Positions 55,800 to 64,000 of a DNA stretch of 64,000 nucleotides are shown here, piece after piece. The notes below the pieces were generated by a model. That model saw only the letters and a program-made list of their open reading frames with translations, was not told where the DNA came from and made no database searches. This DNA is from Castor canadensis (lineage: Eukaryota; Chordata; Mammalia; Rodentia; Castoridae). The DNA is taken from assembly GCF_047511655.1 (NCBI RefSeq), contig NC_133400.1, positions 35,914,001 through 35,978,000 on the forward strand, in the 5' to 3' direction. Made by a program: the position numbers and the translations under genes. Every line of letters starts with the position of its first letter. Position 1 is the stretch's first letter.

Positions 55800-56439
55800 T
55801 GCAATTTTGAGGCTCTTTTGTAAAAGTGCATCAGAAGCCAAATGGCCTTCTTACTCCATCACATGCAAATGAGACTAAAAGTAAGGGACAAAGTGGGGTG
55901 AGGTAGAAGGTGGCACACCCTCAAGAGTGTAAGAACTTCAAAACTCTTATTTTTTCTGTGTTATTTTAACTCCTAAAGCTATGGTTCATGTTTTTTTCAT
56001 TAATTTTCTTTCAACAAAGTCAGAATTAACATAGGGAAGGATAGTGGGGAAGGACAAGAAAATAGTCACACACATTTGGCTGAACACAACAGACAGCCTT
56101 ACCAGCTAGCAGAAGCCAAAAGTTTTGCAGAAAATGAATGGGATTGTTTAACACAGGGAGCAAAGGTTTTAATCGAGAACATGTTAGGAGGTCAGGATTT
56201 GAGCACCTTGAACTAATGGCTGGCAGAAACCTTGGTTCTAACAGACGTCTCTGATGAGCACAGACAGGAGGTTTTTGGAGGGTCATCTTGCCCACAGCTG
56301 GGTGTGGCTTCCCAGGTAGGCGGCTGGAGTACCTGTTCTTGTGCCCACCCTGTTCTTTTGAAGAGTCCTTACCATTTTATGAGTTTACAGAAAAGGAGAA
56401 TTAGGGTGAGGGAAGCAGACAGCTGGTAGGATGGTTTGC
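55800..56439. other. unique intergenic DNA
   Basis: About 56370-56420 may be a short antisense MIR trace. Nothing else. Confidence 0.4.
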
Positions 56440-56720
56440 AATCTAAACATAAAAGCTTTCTCCTCGCCTTTGGGTCTTTGGATTTCTGTGGCTGCTTGCA
56501 GACATGGCTGTTGTTGATTTTCTCTGACAAAGACTCATTCTACACGCGCTCAAATGAAAACACTAATAGTGGACTGAGGGGTAATTAGAGAGCCCGAGTT
56601 TAATTCTGCTGACATTATCCTGCTATGTGAAGGGTTGAGCTTCCCACCCGCTAGTAAGCAATTACCCAGAGCAGCCCCTCTGCCTGGGAGGCTGCGGCTG
56701 TGTCAAAGTCAGGCAGCGCT
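56440..56720. promoter_or_regulatory. candidate promoter-proximal conserved element
   Basis: Repeat-free DNA directly upstream of the purine tract and CpG island. Notable text: 'ctacacgcgctcaaatgaaa', 'ggggtaattagagagcccga', 'gtaagcaattaccc' (a TAATTA/AATTAC pair). Position and texture suggest regulation. Not tested. Confidence 0.35.
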
Positions 56721-56724
56721 GGCA

Positions 56725-57015
56725 GGAGATGGGGGAGGGAAGAGGAAGATGGGGGCAGGGTGAAGCTCAGGAGGACGGACTGGACAGCCACAGCCGAAGC
56801 CAGAGAGAGACGGGGATGAAAGAGAGGCAGCAAGGATCCAGACGGGATTCTAAGTACAGATGGGGATGTGGGGGAGAAAGGGGAAGCTGGTGGAGAGGGA
56901 GAAGACAGAGATGAGAGACGGGACAAGGAAGCGAACAGATCCAAGATAGAGCGGAGGGGTGGAGAAAGACTATGAAGGACAAAAAGAGGGGGGTGAAATG
57001 TAATAGGAGGGAAGA
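56725..57015. repeat. purine-rich tract upstream of the CpG island
   Basis: About 290 bp with strong strand asymmetry (plus strand mostly G and A: 'gatgggggagggaagaggaa', 'agaaaggggaagctggtgga', 'aaaaagaggggggtgaaatg'). Such GA skew explains the long minus-strand open frame across it. Confidence 0.8.
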
Positions 57016-57348
57016 AAGAAAAGAGGGACCAGGGTGGACCCAGGCGTTGGCGCCAGAGTGGGAAGGAGAAGAAGAGAGACCTCAAGGGCGCCTTCCTTGC
57101 TGCCAGAGCCCCCCTGGCCAGTGCACCATCATCACCCAGGCCCAGGGCTGCCCTCCCCGCCCCATCTCCTCCGCTGCCGTCACCCGAGGGGTGCTTGGTC
57201 CCCCAGAGCGGCTGAGCTGGCCTGGGTTGCGCAGGCGTGCGGAGCCTCTGTGGGACGCACGCGGAGGGACGCGGCCAGGCAGGGACGAGCGACCCGCGAG
57301 GCCGGGCGTCGCCGGGAGCCCGGGAGCCTGGAGACGCATCGACCATGT

Positions 57349-57360
57349 CCCCACGTGGGG
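57349..57360. promoter_or_regulatory. E-box palindrome CCCCACGTGGGG
   Basis: A perfect 12-bp inverted repeat centred on CACGTG, the core bound by bHLH(-Zip) factors such as MYC/MAX, USF and CLOCK/BMAL1. Binding here is inferred from sequence only. Confidence 0.6.
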
Positions 57361-57462
57361 GGATGCGGGCCACGGGAACGTGGCGGGCGGCGGGAGAGCC
57401 GCGGCCGATTGATCCCAAGGCGGGGCCTCGGCTCAGGGGCCGCCATCGATCGATCGGCGGGC

Positions 57463-57475
57463 TGATTGATGACAG
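57463..57475 (+). promoter_or_regulatory. HOX-PBX / MEIS composite site TGATTGATGACAG
   Basis: TGATTGAT is the classic PBX-HOX heterodimer octamer, and TGACAG is the MEIS/PREP hexamer. Here they overlap by one T. A second GATTGAT lies 57 bp upstream (57407-57413), and an ATCGATCGATCGG run (57445-57457) lies between them. Confidence 0.6.
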
Positions 57476-57790
57476 AGGCGTTTCCTGGCGGCCCGCGCCT
57501 GCCGCGCTCCCCACTGGGCCCGCGAGGCCCGGGTAAGTGGAGAGAATTGGACCGGGCGGCGCCGAGGCACATCCGCCCCGCGCGGGTGCCGGGACCCAGC
57601 TCGCCGCAATTAAGACGGTGTGTCTAAATGGGCCAAGCCCGTCGCGGAGCATGTCCGGCGCCTCGTGTGCCGCCGAGGCGTGATCTGCCAGCCCCGCAGC
57701 CTGCCCAGGGCGCCGGGGCCCCAGCTGCGTGCAGCCCGCGTCTATGCGGTGCTGGCCCCGCCCGGGCAGGTCCCTTAAACGGGACGAGCT

Positions 57791-58260
57791 CAGTGATCCT
57801 GATGGGCGTTGGGCCTTCTCTAAGTCTCTTTCTGTCTCTGATTCCAAGAGTGATTCTGCCAGCTCATGGGTTGATAGCCCTTGTAGCCAGAGTTTATTTA
57901 GCCTCGTGTCATCAGAACTGTCCTTTCCCTGAAGGCAGCAGCCAGGACCGTGAGTTCACTGCTGTGTGCACAGTACTGAGCAGACACTCCGACAGTGAAT
58001 GTGAGCTCCACCAATGAGTGATAAGTAAGTGAAGGAATCCGAGTCACGACAATACTAGTCTAACCTTCATATAACTTTCGCCTAGAACATAGGATGTGCT
58101 AGCGCGGCTAGTCTCGCAGGTCGTTTAGGAGCTGGGCAGTGGCAGCCTTATTTCACGGTGGAGGAAACCGAAGTCCAAGATGGTAAGATCAAAGCTTCAG
58201 GTCCCCAGCTAATTCATGAGGAGCCAGGTTTGAACCAGGCCCTCTGGCTTCAGTGCTTCC
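57791..58260. repeat. L2 3' region, then antisense MIR
   Basis: About 57880-58020 ('cctgaaggcagcagccagga', 'gttcactgctgtgtgcacag') resembles L2. About 58110-58260 ('ggtggaggaaaccgaagtcc', 'gccaggtttgaaccaggccc') resembles antisense MIR. Together they mark the downstream edge of the CpG island. Confidence 0.55.
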
Positions 58261-59589
58261 AGCTTCAGCATGGCTACCACACTCACAGCTGCTTCTACAC
58301 AAGACCCAGAGGAAAATGACATATTGTGGCCTATCAAGTATCTTGGCGAGAGGATGATTATTTTATGAAAGTCAGTCTTCTGAAACTATTGCCCTTTCGT
58401 AGGTGTGTGTTTGTGTCTGCCTGCCTCTGTAAGTAAGTACCCTCAATGGATGGATCACCAGGCAGACAGCTTGGTGAGCATGGCAGAGTGGGGATGCCAA
58501 CAATCATAACCTTTGACAGTAGCCAACACAGAAGACCCACAGTGTTCTAGGAGAGCCAGAGAAAGGAGGTGTGAACATCTTGTAGGGAGGGCTTTGGAGC
58601 CAAAACCTAGAATCATAGCATGTTAAAGTCACAAGAGACAATGTGCAAATACTAGACACTACTCCAGTTACAATGCATAGACAAACCCATCATAAGTTGA
58701 AAATACAGTTAAGTCAAAAATGCATCTAATACACCCAAATGTACAGATCATCATCGCTTAGCTTAGGCCACTGTAAACTTGCTCTGAACACATTAGCCTA
58801 CAGTTGGGCAAAATCACCTAACACAAATCTTATTAGTGTCTCATGTACACATAGAAATGGATATTCTGCAGACCTGTTGGGATGCAAAAATGCAAAACAC
58901 AATATCCCAAAAGTGCTGATAACAGTACATTGTAGAATGTTGCTCATTTACCTTCCTGACTCTGGCTGACTGGGCTGTCACTTGCTGCCACCAGCCAGTA
59001 TCACAGGAGAATATCCTGTCCTAACATAAGAAAAGATCAAGATTCAAGATATGAAGTACACTTTCCACTTCACTTTCCACTGAATGTGTATCACTTTTGC
59101 AACACCATAAATTTGAAAAATCTTAAGACAATCTTGTGAGTTGAAGTTCATGTGTAATCCAATCACCTCATTTCTCAGCTGTGAAAACTAAAGCACAGAG
59201 GAGTCATGATTGCATTAGTGGAGCAGAATGCAGACAGTCACCACCCTGTGTACCCTCAGCCATCAGACACTGCCCCTAAAACATGGCAGAACCAAGGTCT
59301 AAGACTTCTCCATTTATCACGTTGGGTTTTTTCAGGGAGGGTGGTTAGGGAAGAAGGATTGGTGAATGAGGCCCAAAGACAAAAGAGAAAAAGAGGGAAG
59401 GGAGAGAGGGAATCTATCCTGAAGAAAGAAAAGAATTAGCCCCTGGAACCTCCCTATCCCCTCTGTAACCTTCACATTCCCATTCTCTGTAAAGCAGGAT
59501 GTTTTGGTTTCCTTTTTGTCTTCTGGAATTCTTTATTTCAATTACGTGATTCAGTAAAAGTTAATTTCTAGTCTATAAGGACATGGCAG
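58261..59589. other. mostly unique DNA
   Basis: About 59150-59215 ('ctcatttctcagctgtgaaa') may be antisense MIR. The rest shows nothing. Confidence 0.4.
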
Positions 59590-59753
59590 TTTCCAAGTAC
59601 AGTGTAGTGACCTTTTTTAATAGACTTTATATTATTAGAGCAGTTTCTGGTTACCAACAACATTAAACAACAAGTACAGAGGTTTTTCATATACCCTCTG
59701 CCTGCACGTATGCATAGCCTCACCACAATGGTATATTTCTTACCATCAAGGAA
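59590..59753 (-). mobile_element. old L1M, left part of a split copy
   Basis: 'agagcagtttctggttacca', 'gtacagaggtttttcatata', 'ccctctgcctgcacgtatgc' follow antisense old L1. The text resumes at 63058 on the far side of the MaLR element. Confidence 0.75.
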
Positions 59754-60030
59754 TGAATTGGTCTCAATGTTTGTGTCCCCCCCCAAATTCATATGTTAAA
59801 AACTAATCTATTGTACAATAATATTAAAAATGGAGAGCACAGGCTTTCTCACTCTCTCTACGTCCTATTCTCCTTGACGTGAGTAGCCTTTGCTACATGC
59901 TCCTGCCTCACCACCTGTTCAGATCCACAAAGCCAAGGACTGTGGACTGAAACCATAAGCCAGAATAAATCTCCACAAGTTGTTTCTGTCAACTATTTTG
60001 TCACCCAACAGAGAATCTGACTAATATAGA
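59754..60030 (+). mobile_element. MaLR 5' LTR (MLT1/ORR1-like), internally deleted
   Basis: Begins 'tgaattggtctcaatgtttg' (compare 'tgctatggtctgaatg' in the 3' LTR) and ends 'gaatctgactaatata'. It keeps 'gaaaccataagccagaataa' and 'caactattttgtcacccaac'. About 277 bp against about 370 bp for the 3' LTR without its insertions. It runs straight into internal DNA whose start ('gaaaattgataacaaaaag') fits a decayed ERVL-type primer-binding site. Confidence 0.7.
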
Positions 60031-62351
60031 AAATTGATAACAAAAAGGGGGGTCATTGCTGTGATTAACCCAACCATGTGGCTCAGGAGTCTTTGGAACC
60101 TATTAATGGGGGGAATCTGGAAAAGTTTGGAGAAGTGAGCTGGGATGCTGTGAGCAACGCTTGACCCCCATGAGTCAAGACTGGGCTCATGAGTTTTCAG
60201 ATGGGACCAAGGACTCTTGCAAATCAGACTAGAGGCCAGTTGTATACCATTCTGGCAAAAAAAAAAAAATTGTCTCCATTTTGTCCATGTCCTAAGACTT
60301 TATGGGAGGCTGGATTTAAAGGTGATGGAGTAACTAATCTGGAAGAAGAAATTTCAAAGGTATACAGAATTCAGGCTGCCTCCCAAGATAAGGCATTCTT
60401 TTGGCCAGGGACACTCCCCCCTACCACTTCCCTCCCTCCTTCCTCAGAGCCTTCCTGATTCCGAGCCCCAGCCCTCCAGGACTTCTAGCCAGTTCCTCAA
60501 ACACAAAGCAGATGTGGGATTGGAGAAGGAAGGTGGAAGGGTTGGGATTTAACAATCTCCTGGTGGACTCTGATTCCCAGAGAAGAATGGTAGTGACACA
60601 GCATAGACTAGGGACCCAGGCAGACAGTTCAGAAAGAGGGAGATTACACAAACACATGAAAGACCCATTAATAACGTGTAAACCTGTCTATAAGGAGAGG
60701 TGAAGAATCCAGTTTCAACCAAGTGGTGTAGCTTTGGAATTGGAGAATAGAAGAATTGGGAGGTATGTGTTAGGAAAACCTTGCACAGCTGGGGTCGGAG
60801 CATTCAGGGTGATCCTGGCAAGAGCTCAGAAGAGACAAGCTACAGAGAAAACCTCAACCATCATAGAGATTACCTAAGTGACTGTGACCAGTGTTTGCGG
60901 AAACAAGTACAGATAGGACATTTTGATGAGGTTGCAGACAGAAATGGGGAACATGGCGCTGGAAACTGGAAGAAAGGTGACCCTTGTTACAAAGTAGCAA
61001 AAAATTTAACTGAATTGTGCTTTGAAGAAGGTGAAATTTCTCAGTGCCAAAGTAGGATATTTGGTGGTGGAAATATCTAAGCAAAGTGTTAAGAGTGCAT
61101 CATGGCTTCTCTTGTCTGTTTATAGTAAAATGTGAGAAGAGGACTGGAAGCATGGCTCGAGTGGTAGAGTGCCTGCTTTGCAAGCGTGAAGCCCTGAGTT
61201 CAAACCCCAGTACCGCCAAAAAAAGTGAGAAGAGAGAAATGAATTAAGATGGAATTCATCGTCAAAGAGGGAAGCAGAACTTAAAGGTTTGGAGGACTCT
61301 CAGCCTGGCCATGTTGTAAATCATGAAAAGGCAGGTTTAGGAGAGAACGCCAAAGGTGTGGCCAATCTGCTGTTAGCATCAAATGAGGAACCAGTATGAA
61401 TTGGTGGAAGCTGGCTCTACTCATCAAAACAATGGAAGGATGATTCCCAAGGCATCTCGGAGAACTTCAGGAGCCTCCCCACCCATCACAGGCCAAAATG
61501 CCAGGGCCTTAGGGACAGATTATCTCAAGGCTCTGCTCCTTGTGTTCTGGTGCAGCACCCCTTGCAGCCCCAGGTGTAGTTTGGGCCACCCCTTAGGAGG
61601 ACACAGGTGATAAATCATGGCAGTGTCCACATGGTGCCATCTCCACTGACATTCAAAGTTCACACACTGTGGGGGGCGTGTGTGGGGGGCGGGGAAGGGA
61701 CTAGCATGGCTACTTCTACCTAAAGGAGCCTGGGAACCCAGGGACAGAACTGCTGCAGGGATGGAGCCACCACAGAGCACTCTCAGTGGAGTTCAGGAGA
61801 GTTGTGGGGTCAGGTCTGCACCCAGAACCCTAGAACTGTAGAGTCACCAGCATGCAATCCAGGGAAAGCCACAGGTATCTGACTCCAACTCACGTGAGCT
61901 GACTCATAGGCTATACTCAGCAAAGCCCTGGGGCAGAGCCATATGGGGCCTTGGGGGCCCAAGCCTCACTTCTAGGTATCAGAAGACAGAACAATGAGTC
62001 AAAGATTACTCTCCAGCCTTAGTGTTTAATTTTGTTTGTCCTGTTGGGTTTTGCACTTACTTGAGACCAGTTACTCCTTCCTTCTTCCCTTTTTGGAGTG
62101 AGAATGTTCCTCTTACACTGGTCCCATCATTGTATTTTGGAAGCACATAACTTCCCCATTTACAATTGAAGGGGAATGACTCACACCTTGAGTCCCACCC
62201 ATGTGTGAAATGAGTTGACATTTTAGATGAGACTTTGACTTAGACATTAAAGTTGATGTTAGAACAAGTTAAGACCTTTCGGGTTGTTGGGATGGAATGA
62301 ATGCATGTTGCATGTGACAGGGACATGAATTTGTAGGCCATAGGTACAAAA
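60031..62351 (+). mobile_element. MaLR internal region, non-coding
   Basis: About 2.3 kb of ERVL-MaLR internal sequence: 'tgtcctaagactttatggga', 'gaaatttcaaaggtatacag', 'tagagattacctaagtgact', 'cttgttacaaagtagcaaaa', 'tttgttggg'-like and 'aagttaagacctttcgggtt' near the 3' end. MaLR elements lack functional retroviral genes and depend on other elements. The small open frames here (for example 60781-61080) are remnants with no gag/pol signature I could recognise. It includes an ID SINE (61146-61225) and a G-run cluster (61671-61699). Confidence 0.75.
61146..61225 (+). mobile_element. ID SINE (caagtggtagagc subfamily)
   Basis: 'atggctcgagtggtagagtg', 'cctgctttgcaagcgtgaag', 'gttcaaaccccagtaccgcc' and a short A tail. 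It interrupts the MaLR internal region: 'gtgagaaga' precedes and follows it at about 61131 and 61226, an apparent TSD. Confidence 0.92.
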
Positions 62352-62518
62352 TGCTATGGTCTGAATGATGGTGTCCTCCTAACCCCAATTCATTTGTTGA
62401 AACCTAACCCCCCCAGTGATGGTATAATAAAGCCGGTCCTTTGAGAGGTGACTAGGTTATGAGGGAGCCTCCCTTGTAAGTGGGACTGCTTCCTTTATAA
62501 AAGAGATTTGAGACTTGA

Positions 62519-62562
62519 GGGAGGGCTGGGGATAAAGCTCAGTGGTTTAGTGTTTGCTCTGT

Positions 62563-62616
<54 letters not shown>

Positions 62617-62628
62617 GTTGAAGGAACA
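62519..62628 (+). mobile_element. ID SINE 5' part with (TG)n(GA)n expansion
   Basis: 'gggctggggataaagctcag', 'tggtttagtgtttgctc', then (TG)n at 62564-62594 and (GA)n at 62595-62617 in place of the normal ID 3' half and tail. Confidence 0.75.
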
Positions 62629-62691
62629 TGTTTGTCCTATCCACCTTATGAAGACACATAGTAGGTGCCATGTATAAAGAATGGACCCCAC

Positions 62692-62913
62692 ATATGTACA
62701 TGGAAGCAATGCTAGGAATCTCCCTGTATAGTTATCCTTATCTCAACTAGCAAAAACGCTTTGTCCTTCTTATAATTGTTTATACTCTCTCTTCAACAAA
62801 ATTAGAGATAAGGGCAGAACAGGTTCTGCCTAGAAGCAGGGTGGGGAGGAAAGGGATAGGGGGGAGAAATGACCCAAACATTGTCTGTGCATATGAATAA
62901 ATGGAAAAAAAAA
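62692..62913 (+). mobile_element. L1 3' UTR insertion
   Basis: 'ctgtatagttatccttatct', 'caactagcaaaaacgctttg', 'atactctctcttcaacaaaa' and 'gtgcatatgaataaatgg' plus a poly-A tail. It is the same subfamily as 6467-7144 but more diverged and with a shorter G-rich tract. The flanks 'aatggaccccac' (about 62680) and 'agtggacctcac' (62915) look like a decayed TSD. Confidence 0.88.
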
Positions 62914-63057
62914 AGAGTGGACCTCACTAGACACCAAATTATCTGGTGTCTCAATCTTGGGCTTTAAGCCTCCAGAACTGTGAGCAATAACTTTAGATTT
63001 CTTATAAATTACCCAATCTAAGGTATTTTGTTGTTGTAGATTGAACAGACCAAGACA

Positions 63058-64000
63058 CATCACTATCACTCAGTGTCCATAATGCTCCATATGGTAATGT
63101 TTGCTCTTGGTATACATTTGATGAGTTTGGACAGAAGGACAATACATATCCACCAGCTTTATATCACACAGGGTGGTTTCCCTACCCTCAAAATCGTCTA
63201 CACTCCACATGTTCATCCCTCTCTCCCCTCTAACTCACAGAAACCACTAATCTTTTCAGGGTCTCCATAGTTTTGCCTTTTCCATCATGTCATATAATTG
63301 GAATAAAATGGTGATGGAGACTTTTCAGAATGGCTTCTTTCACTTTATAATCTGCATTTATATTTCCTCTAGGTCTTTGCATTTCTCAATAGCTCTTTTC
63401 TTTTTGGTGCTGAATAATATTCATTGTCTGAAAATAACAGTTTATTTACCTATCCACCTACTGAAGAACATGTTAATTCCTTCCAAATTTTGTGAATTAT
63501 GAATAAAATTGCTAGCCACATCCTTGCACAGGTTTTTGTGTGACCATGTACTTTGAACTCCTTTCAAGAACACCAGAAGAATGATAATTGGATCACCTGG
63601 TAAAAGTGTGGTTAGCTTCATAAGAAACTACCAAGCCAATACCCAACGTGTCTGTAGCATTTTGCATTCCTTACGGCAATGCAGGGGAGTTTCTGTTGTT
63701 CCACATTCTCCCAGCACTTGGATTTATCCATGTTTTGAATTTTGGCCACTTAATATTTGCGTAGTAGTATCGCGTTTTAATTTACATTCCCCTGATGGCA
63801 TGTGATGTGGAGTATCTTTTCATATATTTACTTGCCATCTGCACATCTTTGTCTATTAAAGTTTATAGACAATTTTTAATAAGGTGGTTTGTTTTCTTAT
63901 TGGTGAGTTTTGAGAGTTATTTGTATATATTGGATAACAATCCCTTATCAGATAATGTTATATGAAAATACTTTTCCCCAGTCTTTTCTTCTCTTGACAG
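63058..64000 (-). mobile_element. old L1M, right part, continuing past the window
   Basis: 'catcactatcactcagtgtc', 'gagtttggacagaaggacaa', 'catgtcatataattggaata', 'gctgaataatattcattgtc', 'ttgtgaattatgaataaaat', 'cattttgcattccttacggc' and 'cttatcagataatgttatat' follow antisense old L1 3' UTR/ORF2 without a break to the window end. Confidence 0.9.

Larger units (their letters stand above)
57030..57790. promoter_or_regulatory. CpG island / candidate promoter
   Basis: The only long GC- and CpG-dense stretch in the window, peaking at about 57180-57720 ('acgcacgcggagggacgcgg', 'ggcgggcggcgggagagccg', 'catcgatcgatcggcgggc'). It holds a GC-box CCCCGCCC (57756-57763), a 12-bp E-box palindrome (57349-57360) and a HOX-PBX/MEIS composite site (57463-57475). 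A strong plus-strand 5' splice site, CCGG/GTAAGTGG, has its GT at 57533-57534. No TATA box. This fits a CpG-island promoter with a first exon ending near 57532 on the plus strand. I cannot name the gene, and no downstream exon is seen in the window. Confidence 0.75.
62352..63057 (+). mobile_element. MaLR 3' LTR (MLT1A-like) with two insertions
   Basis: Starts TGCTATGGTCTGAATG and ends 'gaacagaccaagaca' (TG...CA). 'aggtgactaggttatgaggg' and 'gcctccagaactgtgagcaa' are MLT1 hallmarks. It is interrupted by an ID/(TG)n insertion (62519-62628) and a young L1 tail (62692-62913). Confidence 0.88.

Noticed and set aside
60781-61080. 100-residue plus-strand frame that looks protein-like
   Set aside because: It lies in the MaLR internal region, which is known to be non-autonomous. 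I see no gag/pol motif, so it is listed only as part of the element.

Overview
This window is noncoding mammalian nuclear DNA. It holds AT-leaning intergenic sequence, one CpG island, and a dense, nested set of SINEs, LINEs and LTR elements of very different ages. I found no protein-coding exon I can defend. The SINE set is B1 (7SL-derived), classical ID, and fused B1+ID elements whose ID part carries the 'caagtggtagagc...gttcaaaccccagta' body. Together with a young L1 subfamily with a G-rich 3' UTR, this points to a rodent, most likely a castorimorph such as beaver. The species call rests on remembered repeat style, not on a search.

Layout. 1-12.4 kb: old MIR, L2 and L1 relics, plus a young 5'-truncated L1 with target-site duplication (TSD) at 6.47-7.14 kb. 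12.4-13.2 kb: a repeat-free, homeodomain-site-rich stretch that looks like a conserved enhancer. 14.8-15.6 kb: a U6 snRNA pseudogene fused to a B1 SINE, then a rodent MaLR LTR. 18.9-19.2 kb: a CpG-enriched unique element. 20-38 kb: mostly old repeats, two AT-rich enhancer-like stretches (28.6-29.5 and 30.6-31.1 kb), another MaLR LTR (33.8 kb) and a three-module SINE (37.8 kb). 38.7-39.2 kb: another enhancer-like stretch. 41.6-43.2 kb: an ERVK-like LTR with internal minisatellites, then an MLT1-type LTR split by a young L1 tail. 44.4-47.7 kb: an old L1 body with many later insertions. 48-56 kb: more relics. 56.4-57.8 kb: a purine tract running into the only strong CpG island, with a plus-strand splice donor, a 12-bp E-box palindrome and a HOX-PBX/MEIS composite site. 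59.6-64 kb: an old L1 split by a near-complete MaLR element, which itself holds later SINE and L1 insertions.

Interpretation. The arrangement fits a gene-poor regulatory region beside a CpG-island promoter, possibly of a noncoding RNA or of a gene whose downstream exons lie outside the window. The best-supported unusual object is the U6-B1 chimeric retrocopy with its own TSD. Repeat family names come from memory of consensus sequences, and fragment edges are approximate (about 10-30 bp) unless a TSD or TG...CA terminus is given.
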